A model generated the notes under the pieces. That model did not search any database, had not been told where the DNA came from, and worked only from the letters and a program-made list of their open reading frames with translations. From a bacterium HR28 (lineage in GTDB: Bacteria; Chloroflexota; Chloroflexia; Thermomicrobiales; Thermomicrobiaceae): 64,000 nucleotides of DNA. The stretch covers positions 806,001-870,000 of the forward strand of contig BEIE01000001.1 in NCBI GenBank assembly GCA_002898255.1, read 5' to 3'. Position numbers and translations under genes: made by a program. Below, one piece after another: positions 55,257 to 63,807 of the stretch; positions within the stretch are counted from its first letter, which is position 1, and each line of letters opens with the position of its first letter.

Positions 55257-56229
55257 GGTATGACCACACGCAAGTTCGGGTAGGAGCCCGATTCATCGGA
55301 CCCGCCGGCGCAGAGAGCTGGGGACACACAAGGGTGGCGATGGAAAACCGCTGGCACCGGCATCTAGTCCGGCACGTCGAGAAGGGTTCGGGCTGGATGT
55401 AGCCCCTGGAGGCTGGGACGGAGGCCGGTGCGCCCGCGAGGGTGTGGGTGGTCGGGAAGTCGGCGCTGGGCGTGGGGACACCACCTCCTTGGGCGGTGTC
55501 AGGTGGTGTGGGGTTGAAAGGGTTGCGTCCGCGTCTCACAGCGACCGCGTACGCCGGGGGCGAAACGCTGGATTGGGGTGCCGCCGGGGTGACGGCGAGG
55601 CTGGTCGCATGGCGGGGCTCATCCCCGCTCAGCGCCGGTCAAAACAGCAAACAAAGGGTCGGCCCTTGGCGAAAGGAGACGAATCATCGGCAGCGGAACG
55701 GAGTCTCAGGCTCAGATGGTCGCACCGCCGCGTGATGATGGCTCAAAGTAGTTCGAAACGGTCAGGTCGAGCTGGCCGTCGGTGCTCTTTGCTCCTTGGA
55801 CGCACCGCTGATCTCAAGACCGGAGTGTCCCGTGCTCTCTTCACAGTACAGGTGAGGAACGAGTCTGAGGAACTGGGTTGGAAACGACTGGCCGCGCCGA
55901 GCAACGTGGGGTACATTGCTCACTCCGATTCATCCTGGCAGTACCTGTGATGTTTGTGCCGACCCCTCTAGTGAAGCAGTCCCGGAGCCGATCGCTCCGA
56001 GTGACTGAAAGGAAACCAGCACCCCACAAGCAGCGAAACCGGTGAACGCCAGCCACGAGAAGCACCTGACCGCTAGCGCTCAGCTTGTTGCCTCCGGCGA
56101 GTTGGGAGCTCGCTGGGCCGTGTGGGGATACACCGGAGTTGGCAGGACGCCGGATACGTGGTGGCTCATGCCACCTCCGGCGTGTCCGGACAGTCTGTAC
56201 GAACAGCGGCGGTAGTAGACAGAAGGTGC

Positions 56230-56258
56230 TTGCGCGGTGGGGTGTCCGTGCATATGCT
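56230..56258 (+). promoter_or_regulatory. Candidate mraZ promoter
   Basis: TTGCGC (56230-56235), a 17-base spacer and TATGCT (56253-56258). The predicted start of transcription, about 56265, falls in the first boxes of the MraZ operator, giving a leader of about 95 bases. The -10 equals that of the M23/mreB promoter. Confidence 0.55.
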
Positions 56259-56260
56259 TG

Positions 56261-56305
56261 TGGACAACTGTGGGGGAAGGTGGGGATAAGTGGGGGCTCC
56301 TGTGG
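56261..56305 (+). promoter_or_regulatory. MraZ-binding operator, five boxes at 10-bp spacing
   Basis: Boxes start at 56261 (TGGAC), 56271 (TGGGG), 56281 (TGGGG), 56291 (TGGGG) and 56301 (TGTGG), each one helical turn apart. MraZ is known to bind direct TGGGN repeats separated by 5 bases ahead of its own gene. Three boxes match exactly and the outer two are degenerate. Placed just after the -10, it should let MraZ repress the whole dcw operon. Confidence 0.8.
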
Positions 56306-56358
56306 AAAAGTACCCGGCGATCGTTCCCCCGCAGGTCTGAGCGACGAGGGCAGCAGTC

Positions 56359-56787
56359 GTGTTCCTCGGGCGATACACCCACGCGATCGACGAGAAAGGG
56401 CGGCTGGCCATTCCGGCTCGCTTCCGCGAGGCGTTTCGTGGTCAAGGGGTACTCACGCGCGGGATCGATCGCTGTCTTACGCTCTACCCAATGGCCTCCT
56501 GGCAGCCGCTGGCCGAGAAGGTCTCTTCTCTCTCAATCAGCGACCCGGATGCTCGCGCATTTCGTCGTATGGTCTTTGCCGAGGCGACAATCGTCGAATT
56601 CGACCGTCAGGGGCGCATCCTCATCCCACCCGAACTCCGGGAGTACGCCGGGCTTGACCGTGAAGCCATCGTCGTGGGAGTGCACTCCTATATCGAAATC
56701 TGGAGTCCGGAGGGATGGGCCACGCAGGCCGAACTTCTGGCAGCTGAGGGCCCATCGATCGCTCAGCGCCTGGCGAGCCTGATCTGA
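56359..56787 (+). CDS. mraZ: Transcriptional regulator MraZ
   Basis: 142 residues, ring-forming DNA-binding protein with two SpoVT/AbrB-like halves. Each half has the conserved Dxxx[24 protein letters not shown] (first) and [23 protein letters not shown] (second). It represses the dcw cluster through TGGGN repeats, which are visible upstream. The GTG at 56359 has a modest GAGGG site. First gene of the cluster, sharing its stop with the rsmH start (TGATG). Confidence 0.95.
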   Translation: MFLGRYTHAIDEKGRLAIPARFREAFRGQGVLTRGIDRCLTLYPMASWQPLAEKVSSLSISDPDARAFRRMVFAEATIVEFDRQGRILIPPELREYAGLDREAIVVGVHSYIEIWSPEGWATQAELLAAEGPSIAQRLASLI

Positions 56788-57779
56788 TGCCGAACGGAGC
56801 CGGGCAAGCCATGCCCGAAAACGCTCTTCCCCTCGCAGACAAGTCGGCGTCGACGACGATCCATGAGCCGGTACTCTTGCATGAGGTGTTGACCTACTTG
56901 GCACCGCGCCCCGGCGGACGATATGTTGATGGAACGTTCGGAGGCGGCGGCCACGCTCGTGCCATCCTCGAAGCGAGTGCGCCGGATGGTCGCCTGCTTG
57001 CCCTGGACGCGGATCCGGCGGCCGTCGAGCGTGCCCAAGCCCTTGCCGAGCGATACCCTGGTCGGCTCATTCCTTGTCACGGAAATTTCCGTGAACTGGC
57101 CCGATTGGCCCGTCAATACGGGTTCGATGCAGTCGACGGGGTGCTCTTCGACCTTGGCCTGTCTTCCGACCAGCTTGCTGACCCGCGGCGGGGGTTTTCG
57201 TTCCAACTCCCTGGCCCCCTCGATATGCGGTTCGATCCGACACAGGGAACTCCTGCGGCGGTGATCGTCAATACCTGGTCGGTCGAGGAGCTCACTGACC
57301 TTTTCTGGCGTTACGGTGAGGAGCCTCGGGCTCGGGCCATCGCGCGTGCAATCGTCGCGGAGCGGGCACGCCGACCCATTGAGACGACGACGCAGCTGGC
57401 CGAACTCGTCGAGCGGGTTGTGGGTACCCGGCGCGAGCGTATTCATCCAGCGACGCGGGTCTTCCAGGCACTGCGGATCGCGGTGAACGAGGAACTGGAG
57501 GCTCTGGCGTCCGGGCTGGAACAGGCGCTCGAGTTACTCCGTCCGGGTGGGCGGCTGGTGGTCATCGCCTTCCACTCCTTAGAAGACCGAATCGTCAAAC
57601 AGTTTATGCGGCGGGAGGCGTCGGCTTGTCTCTGCCCGCCGGGGACCCCGATCTGCGTCTGCGGGCACGTCCCGCGCTTGCGGATCCTGACGCCGCGGGC
57701 AGTACGCCCGTCAGCGGAGGAAGTCGCACGAAACCCGCGCAGCCGGAGCGCCCGGCTGCGCGCTGCGGAGCGGGTGTGA
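56787..57779 (+). CDS. rsmH: 16S rRNA (cytosine-1402-N4)-methyltransferase RsmH
   Basis: 330 residues, SAM-dependent methyltransferase acting on the decoding site of 16S rRNA. Marks: [36 protein letters not shown] (here seen as separate HEPVLLHE and [10 protein letters not shown] motifs), [42 protein letters not shown], and near the C-terminus [31 protein letters not shown] cluster follows. Standard second gene of dcw clusters. The N-terminal 25 residues are extra. Confidence 0.96.
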   Translation: MPNGAGQAMPENALPLADKSASTTIHEPVLLHEVLTYLAPRPGGRYVDGTFGGGGHARAILEASAPDGRLLALDADPAAVERAQALAERYPGRLIPCHGNFRELARLARQYGFDAVDGVLFDLGLSSDQLADPRRGFSFQLPGPLDMRFDPTQGTPAAVIVNTWSVEELTDLFWRYGEEPRARAIARAIVAERARRPIETTTQLAELVERVVGTRRERIHPATRVFQALRIAVNEELEALASGLEQALELLRPGGRLVVIAFHSLEDRIVKQFMRREASACLCPPGTPICVCGHVPRLRILTPRAVRPSAEEVARNPRSRSARLRAAERV

Positions 57780-57780
57780 G

Positions 57781-58239
57781 GTGATGGTGGCGGAAGGTGT
57801 ACGGTCGGTCACGGGCTCTCGCCCGCAACCGGTCGGCCGTCCAATCGTGCGGCGACGCGGTCGGGCTTGGCTCGCGTTAACCCTGGTGCTGGTGGGAGCG
57901 TTGGCTGGCCTATGCCTGCTCTACCTTGAGCAGACGAGTCGGGTGGTGGAACTTGGGTACGAACTCACAGCGCTCCAACACCAGCGCGATTCCGTCGCTC
58001 TCGAAGCGGCGGCCCTGCGTTACGAACTGGCCCGACGCCAGTCCCTCGCCCGGATTTACGAGCTTGCCACGCGCGAGTATGGCATGGTGCCACTCCGGCG
58101 AGTCGAGCCGCTCGAGGTTGAGCGCTCGCCCGTACTACCGACCCCGACCCCGACCGAACCTCCACGCGCACCGTGGTGGCAGCGAGCAAACGACGCGCTC
58201 CTTGGTATCGGACGCGCACAAGCGGGGGATGAGCCATGA
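57781..58239 (+). CDS. Cell division protein FtsL-like, septum formation initiator family
   Basis: 152 residues between rsmH and ftsI, the normal place of ftsL. A basic cytoplasmic start of about 28 residues, one membrane helix (about 32-51, LALTLVLVGALAGLCLLYLE), then a short coiled coil (VVELGYELTALQHQRDSVALEAAALRYEL, seen as heptads) and a LARIYELATREYGMVPLRR segment like FtsL/DivIC 'ie..A.e.lGm'. A Pro-rich external tail follows. GTG 57781 or ATG 57784 can start it. The 3' end overlaps ftsI by 4 bases. Sequence similarity is weak; the call rests on position and topology. Confidence 0.75.
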   Translation: MMVAEGVRSVTGSRPQPVGRPIVRRRGRAWLALTLVLVGALAGLCLLYLEQTSRVVELGYELTALQHQRDSVALEAAALRYELARRQSLARIYELATREYGMVPLRRVEPLEVERSPVLPTPTPTEPPRAPWWQRANDALLGIGRAQAGDEP

Positions 58240-59963
58240 ACGGGCTGTCGGCGCGCCGTCTTCGCGTGCTCTTGGCTGCCTTTGTGCTGTTCAGCGGCGC
58301 GGTCAGCTACCGGGTGGTGTCGTTTGCTGTGCTCCAGGGGCCGGTTCTCGCGCAGCGTGCCGAAGCGTTCCGCTATCGTGAGGACATCGTGCCGGCGCAC
58401 CGCGGGGATATCCTCGATGCCAGGGGACGTGTGCTGGCGACGGATATACCGGCTGATCGTGTCTCGGCAATCGTCCGTCAGGTGGAGGATCCACATCGGA
58501 CGGCGCAGCTCCTTGCACCCTTGATCGGACGTTCAGCCGAGGACATTGAAGCGGCGCTGACACAACCCGGCCGGGAGTGGGTCGTGCTTCAACGTCAGCT
58601 CGATCCGGAGGTCTCGGCCCAAATTCGTGCTTTGGAACTCCCAGGTATCGTGTTGGATCCAGAACCGAAGCGAGCCTACCCGATGGGTGATTTCGCCTCG
58701 CAGGTGCTTGGCTTCGTCAACTGGGAATATCGCGGGGCCTACGGATTAGAGGCGGCATATGACAGCGTCGTTGGGGGCATCCCGGGCCAGCTCGTCGGTG
58801 AGCGCGATCTCGCTGGGAATGTGATCGCGTTGGGGCAGAGCTCCTGGAACCCACCGAAAGACGGCGCGACGCTCGTCCTGACGATCGATAGTGCGGTGCA
58901 ATATATCGCCGAATCGGTGCTCGATCGCACGATCCAGGAGCAGCGGGCTGCTGGAGGAACGATTATCGTCATGGATGTTCGAACCGGAGCGATCTTGGCA
59001 ATGGCCAATCGCCCCTCATTTGACCCAAATCGGTTCACAGCCGTCAGTGATCCAGCCCTGTTTGTCAATCCCTCGGTCAGCGCGACGTATGAACCGGGTT
59101 CTACTTTCAAGGTGATCACCATGGCGCTCGGGCTCGACGCTGGCGTTGTGACCCCGCAGACTGTCGTCGATGGAGGTGCCTATCGGGAACTCCCTGACGG
59201 GACGCGTATCTACAATGCTCTGCTCCAGGAGTTCGGTCCGGAAACGATGACAGAGGTCTTGATCCACTCAAGCAATGTCGGCGCAATGGAGGTCGTTGAC
59301 CGGCTTGGGCCAGAGAGATTCTATGACGGAGTCGAGCGGTTTGGCTTCGGGCAACCAACCGGAGTCGATTTGCCGGGTGAGGTGGAGGGGATTGTCAACC
59401 GACCGGGGACAGCGGGCTGGTCGTTGACGACCTTCTATACAAACGCGTTTGGGCAGGGGATTGCGGTGACGCCGTTGCAGCTGGTGACTGCTGTTTCGGC
59501 AATCGCTAACGGGGGCGTGTTGATGCGGCCCTACATTGTGCAGGAGATCCGGGATGGGCAGCGAATCCAAGTGACTCAGCCGACCCCGGTACGACGAGTG
59601 ATCCGTGAGGAGACAGCACGCACGCTGAGTGAGATGCTCGCAGAGGTGATGGACAGCTACTCGACACGCTTTCGCATCCCGGGGTACCGGATCGCTGCGA
59701 AGACGGGAACGGCGGAAATTCCAGGGCCACACGGTTATGAGCGCGGTGAGGGGGCAACCATCGCCTCGGTGATCGGGTATGGACCAGTGGAGAACCCGCG
59801 GTTCTGCGTATTGGTCAAGATCGACCGGCCCAAGGGATCGCCCTGGGGTGAGCGGGCCGCCGGCCCAGCGTTCGCCGAAGTTTTTCGGCAACTGCTCTTG
59901 CTTTACGGGATTCCACCGTCACAGCCAGTCAACAGCGTGACGGGAGAAGGGGGACGGCCATGA
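58236..59963 (+). CDS. ftsI: Division-type penicillin-binding protein, FtsI/SpoVD family
   Basis: 575 residues. One N-terminal membrane helix (about 8-32), a PBP dimer domain starting PAHRGDILDARGRVLATDIPAD, and a transpeptidase domain with SxxK at 289-292 (GSTFK), SxN at 345-347 (SSN) and KTG at 489-491 (AAKTGTAEI). No PASTA repeats. It cross-links septal peptidoglycan with FtsW. It overlaps ftsL and murF by 4 bases each, so the run is translationally coupled. Confidence 0.94.
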   Translation: MNGLSARRLRVLLAAFVLFSGAVSYRVVSFAVLQGPVLAQRAEAFRYREDIVPAHRGDILDARGRVLATDIPADRVSAIVRQVEDPHRTAQLLAPLIGRSAEDIEAALTQPGREWVVLQRQLDPEVSAQIRALELPGIVLDPEPKRAYPMGDFASQVLGFVNWEYRGAYGLEAAYDSVVGGIPGQLVGERDLAGNVIALGQSSWNPPKDGATLVLTIDSAVQYIAESVLDRTIQEQRAAGGTIIVMDVRTGAILAMANRPSFDPNRFTAVSDPALFVNPSVSATYEPGSTFKVITMALGLDAGVVTPQTVVDGGAYRELPDGTRIYNALLQEFGPETMTEVLIHSSNVGAMEVVDRLGPERFYDGVERFGFGQPTGVDLPGEVEGIVNRPGTAGWSLTTFYTNAFGQGIAVTPLQLVTAVSAIANGGVLMRPYIVQEIRDGQRIQVTQPTPVRRVIREETARTLSEMLAEVMDSYSTRFRIPGYRIAAKTGTAEIPGPHGYERGEGATIASVIGYGPVENPRFCVLVKIDRPKGSPWGERAAGPAFAEVFRQLLLLYGIPPSQPVNSVTGEGGRP

Positions 59964-61357
59964 TCGGCCTGCGGGACGTGCTCGAGGGCACGAAGGGCGT
60001 CTTGCGAGGCTCGGCCGCGCCCGACCTGCTCTTCCGACGTGTCTGGCATGATTCGCGCTCGATCCAGCCAGGCGACCTTTTTGTCGCGGTGCGGGGCGAA
60101 CGGCATGATGGCCACGATTTCATCCCCGATGCCGTGCGGCATGGTGCAGTCGCCGCTCTTGTCGAGGCGCGGCGGGCTGAAGAGTTCGCGAGCCTCGGGG
60201 TGCCGCTGATCGTCGTGGACGATTCGCTGGCTGCGTTGCTCCGGTTAGCGAGCTACTGGCGACGACTCTTTGATGTCCCAGTGGTTGCGGTCACGGGGAG
60301 CGTCGGCAAGACCAGTACGAAAGAGGCCATCGCCTCGGTCCTCGCGCAGCGTTTCCAGGTGGTGCGCAGCAGAGGGAGCTTCAACACGGATATCGGGGTT
60401 GCCCTCGATCTGCTGGACATCAACCCTGACACGGATGTCGTCGTGCTCGAGTTCGGCGAAGCATATCGGTTGGGCGAAGTGCGCGAACTGTGTGCACTGG
60501 CAGAGCCGCGGATCGGTGTAGTGACCAATGTGTCGCACGCGCATCTGGCACGCATGGGAACACTGGAGCGCATCGCGCAAAGTATCGCCGAGCTCCCGGA
60601 ATCATTGCCGGACGATGGTGTTGCTGTCCTCAATGGGGACGATTTCCGCGTCCGGCTGATGGCTGAGCGGACGCGAGCGCGTGTCCTCTGGTATGGGCTC
60701 TCTCCAGATTGCCATGTTCGGGCGGAGGACATTGAGAGCCGTGGGCTAGAGGGAATCTCGTTCGATCTTGTCGCCTACGGAGAACGAAATCGGGTGCGCT
60801 TGCCGCTGCTTGGGCAACATAGCGTCCATCATGCCCTGGCTGCCATCGCCGTCGGCTACGAGTTTGGCTTGACGCTCGACGAGATGCTATCCGGTTTCCG
60901 TGATCCACGTGTGCAGGTGCGGCTCTTGACCGTGCCGGGTGTCAACGGCGCGACGTTGCTTGATGACACCTACAACGCGAGTCCGGCGTCCTGCATGGCG
61001 GCGCTCTCGCTGTTACAGGAAATTCCGGCCCAGCGCCGCATCGCAGTCTTCGGGGACATGTATGAGCTTGGCTGGTACGAGGAAGAAGGGCATCGGATGG
61101 TCGGGCGGCGGGCCGCCGCGGTCGTCGATCGTCTCTACACGCTGGGGCCACGCGCGCGCTGGATCGCTGAGGAAGCGATTGCCTCGGGGCTTGCACCAGA
61201 ACGGGTCTACGCGACTGATGACCGTCGGGAGCTTGTCGCGGTGTTGCGTGAGACGCTACGGCCGGGGGATTTTGTGCTGGTCAAAGGAGCACGCGGGATG
61301 CGAATGGAAGAAATTGTCGAGGCGTTGCGAGCACCGAGCGAGGAGCGTGAACGGTGA
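59960..61357 (+). CDS. murF: UDP-N-acetylmuramoyl-tripeptide--D-alanyl-D-alanine ligase MurF
   Basis: 465 residues. Three Mur ligase domains: N-terminal with VWHDSRSIQPGDLFVAVRGERHDGHDF (typical MurF), central ATPase with VAVTGSVGKTSTKEAIASVL, and C-terminal with GATLLDDTYNASPASCMAAL and AVFGDMYELG. Adds D-Ala-D-Ala to the precursor. The ATG overlaps ftsI by 4 bases; murE, which normally precedes it, is missing here. The 3' end overlaps mraY by 4 bases. Confidence 0.95.
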   Translation: MIGLRDVLEGTKGVLRGSAAPDLLFRRVWHDSRSIQPGDLFVAVRGERHDGHDFIPDAVRHGAVAALVEARRAEEFASLGVPLIVVDDSLAALLRLASYWRRLFDVPVVAVTGSVGKTSTKEAIASVLAQRFQVVRSRGSFNTDIGVALDLLDINPDTDVVVLEFGEAYRLGEVRELCALAEPRIGVVTNVSHAHLARMGTLERIAQSIAELPESLPDDGVAVLNGDDFRVRLMAERTRARVLWYGLSPDCHVRAEDIESRGLEGISFDLVAYGERNRVRLPLLGQHSVHHALAAIAVGYEFGLTLDEMLSGFRDPRVQVRLLTVPGVNGATLLDDTYNASPASCMAALSLLQEIPAQRRIAVFGDMYELGWYEEEGHRMVGRRAAAVVDRLYTLGPRARWIAEEAIASGLAPERVYATDDRRELVAVLRETLRPGDFVLVKGARGMRMEEIVEALRAPSEERER

Positions 61358-62373
61358 CGGAGCTCCTCGAGCTGATGCGTTCACGGAGTGTTTTGCCGCG
61401 AGATCCAGGAGAGAACCTCGCGCTCTCGCTCGCACTCTCGGGTGTCGCCTTCGCCGTGACGGTCGTAGTCGGGAAACCGTATATTGCGTGGCTGCGACGG
61501 CACAACATCGGCAAGCAGATCCGTGTGGAGGGGCCGGAGGGACACCGGACAAAGCTCGGGACGCCGACGATGGGCGGTTTCATGTTCACCGTCCCAGTCG
61601 TCGTTCTGACGGTGATCTTCAATCTCGCTGGGCGACTCTCCATGCTCTTGCCCCTGGGAGTACTGATTGGGACGGCGATCCTCGGTGCGATTGACGACCG
61701 GTTGAGTCTGGTGACGACTCAACGGGGTGGGGTGACGGCGCGCTTCAAGATGGCGTGGCTCTTGCTGTTCTCGCTGCTCGCTGCGCTTGTCCTACACTTC
61801 CCGCTCGGTTTGCGCAGTATCTACGTGCCGTTCTTCGGCAAGTTCGATATCGGACTGTGGTACATTCCCATCGCCGTCCTTGCTATCGCTGGATCGGCCA
61901 ACGCCGTGAACTTGACGGATGGGCTGGATACCCTTGCGGGCGGGACGGCCGCGGTGGCTTTCACGGCCTACGGGATCATCGCGTTCCTCCAGGGCCAGAT
62001 TCAGGTGGTGACCTTCTGCTTTACGATGGTCGGAGCGATCCTTGGGTTCCTCTGGTACAACGCTCATCCGGCGCAGGTCTTTATGGGAGACACCGGGTCA
62101 CTGGCGCTCGGTGCGGCGCTGGCCACGGCTGCCTTCATGACTGGGCAGTGGTTACTCTTGCCACTGATTGGAATCGTCTTCGTGGCCGAAGCGGTATCGG
62201 TAATGTTGCAGGTCGCCTATTTCAAGCTGACCGGTGGCAAGCGTCTCTTCCGGATGGCTCCGTTACACCACCACTTCGAACTCCTTGGCTGGTCAGAGAC
62301 GCAAATCACGATGCGCTTTTGGCTGGTGAGTATGATGGCAGGCCTGCTGGGGATCGCCTTGGCACTCGTCTAG
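61354..62373 (+). CDS. mraY: Phospho-N-acetylmuramoyl-pentapeptide-transferase MraY
   Basis: 339 residues, about ten membrane helices. Makes lipid I from UDP-MurNAc-pentapeptide and undecaprenyl phosphate. Conserved motifs: KLGTPTMGGFMF, the double Asp in LGAIDDRLSLV, NAVNLTDGLDTLAGG, VFMGDTGSLALG and the MraY-specific PLHHHFELLGWSE. Start is a GTG at 61354. MurD begins 21 bases after its stop. Confidence 0.97.
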   Translation: MTELLELMRSRSVLPRDPGENLALSLALSGVAFAVTVVVGKPYIAWLRRHNIGKQIRVEGPEGHRTKLGTPTMGGFMFTVPVVVLTVIFNLAGRLSMLLPLGVLIGTAILGAIDDRLSLVTTQRGGVTARFKMAWLLLFSLLAALVLHFPLGLRSIYVPFFGKFDIGLWYIPIAVLAIAGSANAVNLTDGLDTLAGGTAAVAFTAYGIIAFLQGQIQVVTFCFTMVGAILGFLWYNAHPAQVFMGDTGSLALGAALATAAFMTGQWLLLPLIGIVFVAEAVSVMLQVAYFKLTGGKRLFRMAPLHHHFELLGWSETQITMRFWLVSMMAGLLGIALALV

Positions 62374-62394
62374 GCTTGGGACGGGAGCACAGGC

Positions 62395-63807
62395 ATGACC
62401 AGTGAGCAGCAGCTCGATCTCCGTGGCAAGCGCGTCCTCGTGATGGGACTTGGGACGCGTTCTGGCGGTCTGGGCGTCACGCGCTGGCTCGTCGAGCAGG
62501 GTGCGGAGGTCACAGTGACCGATCTACGGTCTGCCGAGGAGCTCCGACCCAGCCTCGAGGCCTTACGCGATCTCCCGGTGCGCTTCGTCCTCGGTGAGCA
62601 TCGCCGTGAGGACTTTGAAGAGGCCGAGATTGTGGTGCGGAATCCCGCTGTTCCTCGGGAGTCCCCCTGGCTCGCGCTCGCGCGGGCTGCTGGCGCACGG
62701 ATCGAGATGGAGATGACCCTCTTCTTCCGCGTTTGTCCCGCACCGATCATCGGCGTGACCGGTACCAAGGGCAAGACGACAACTGCGACACTCTGCGCGA
62801 CGATCTTGCGTCAGTGGAAACCCGAGACAGTTCTAGCCGGCAATCTCGGGCGCTCGGCATTCGAACTGCTTCCAGCAATCGGCCCAGATACGCCGGTGGT
62901 CCTCGAGTTGTCCAGTTGGCAACTGGAAGGGCTCGATGAGCATGGAATGAGCCCGCACATTGCCGTCCTGACGACCATTTCGCCTGACCATCTCGACCGC
63001 TATCCGTCATTTGAGGCCTATGTGGATGCAAAGCGCGCCATTGCCCGCCACCAGCGTCCTGGCGACTGGTTCGTTGTCAATCGTGACGACCCGGTGGTCT
63101 GGTCGTGTCGGGACACTGGCGCAGGACGCGTGATCGCCTTTGGACAGGACGACGGAGTAAGCGAGGGAGCCTTCCGAAAGGGTGATCGTCTGGTCTGGCG
63201 GTTTGCTGGCCAGGAGGAGGAACTCCTGCATCGTAGGGAGATACCCCTGGCCGGTGACCATGCCGTTTCTGATGCCTTGGCTGCGGTGGCTGCAGCACTC
63301 CTCCGCGGTGCAGCGCTCGAGCATGCCAGAGCGGGGTTACGGGGGGCCCAGCCAGTGCCGCACCGGCTTGAGCTTGTGGCCCATATCGATGGTGTCGAGT
63401 TCGTCAACGACACCGCAGCCACGGCACCGGTCGCAGTGCTCGCCGCACTCGAGACGTTCCGCGGGCGGCCAATCGTCCTCATTGGGGGTGGTGCAGCAAA
63501 GGGGGTGTCTCTGGGGGAACTCGCTCAGGTCGTTGCGGCACGCGTACGGGCGGTCGTACTCCTTGATGGGACAGCCACACCCGAGTACAAGGCTGCGCTC
63601 GAGAATGCAGGCGCGCGTGTCTTTGGCCCATACCGGTCGATGGAGGAGGCGGTTCACCAGGCGGCGCGTTTGGCTGAGCCAGGTGGTGTTGTGTTGCTCT
63701 CGCCTGGCTGTGCGAGTTTTGGGCTCTTCCGGGACGAATTCCATCGCGGCGAGGCGTTCCGCGCTGCGGTCAGGCACTTGGCTAGCCGCCAAGGAGTGGA
63801 GCGATGA
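62395..63807 (+). CDS. murD: UDP-N-acetylmuramoylalanine--D-glutamate ligase MurD
   Basis: 470 residues. The N-terminal Rossmann-like UDP domain (LRGKRVLVMGLGTRSGGLGVTRWL) has a slightly altered glycine motif. The ATP loop is IIGVTGTKGKTTTATLC, followed by LELSSWQLEGLDEHGMSPHIAVLTTISPDHLDRY (seen as SSWQLEG and SPDHLDR motifs) and EFVNDTAATAPVAVLAALE in the C-terminal domain. Adds D-glutamate to UDP-MurNAc-L-Ala; MurT/GatD in this window would later amidate that residue. It overlaps ftsW by 4 bases. Confidence 0.96.
   Translation: MTSEQQLDLRGKRVLVMGLGTRSGGLGVTRWLVEQGAEVTVTDLRSAEELRPSLEALRDLPVRFVLGEHRREDFEEAEIVVRNPAVPRESPWLALARAAGARIEMEMTLFFRVCPAPIIGVTGTKGKTTTATLCATILRQWKPETVLAGNLGRSAFELLPAIGPDTPVVLELSSWQLEGLDEHGMSPHIAVLTTISPDHLDRYPSFEAYVDAKRAIARHQRPGDWFVVNRDDPVVWSCRDTGAGRVIAFGQDDGVSEGAFRKGDRLVWRFAGQEEELLHRREIPLAGDHAVSDALAAVAAALLRGAALEHARAGLRGAQPVPHRLELVAHIDGVEFVNDTAATAPVAVLAALETFRGRPIVLIGGGAAKGVSLGELAQVVAARVRAVVLLDGTATPEYKAALENAGARVFGPYRSMEEAVHQAARLAEPGGVVLLSPGCASFGLFRDEFHRGEAFRAAVRHLASRQGVER

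Larger units (their letters stand above)
54403..56358. other. 2-kb gene-poor region ahead of the dcw cluster
   Basis: No convincing gene. It includes one dispersed repeat copy (55208-55256, minus), a related AGGGGCTACATCC fragment (minus strand, about 55388-55402) and, at its right end, the mraZ promoter and operator. A 78-codon minus-strand frame (54994-54758) encodes CDCGQKLA and KTC segments but has no ribosome site. The base composition stays GC-rich. Confidence 0.55.

Noticed and set aside
56230-56360. Chromosomal replication origin suggested by DnaA-box-like sites
   Set aside because: Only three imperfect boxes, no AT-rich unwinding element and no dnaA or dnaN nearby.
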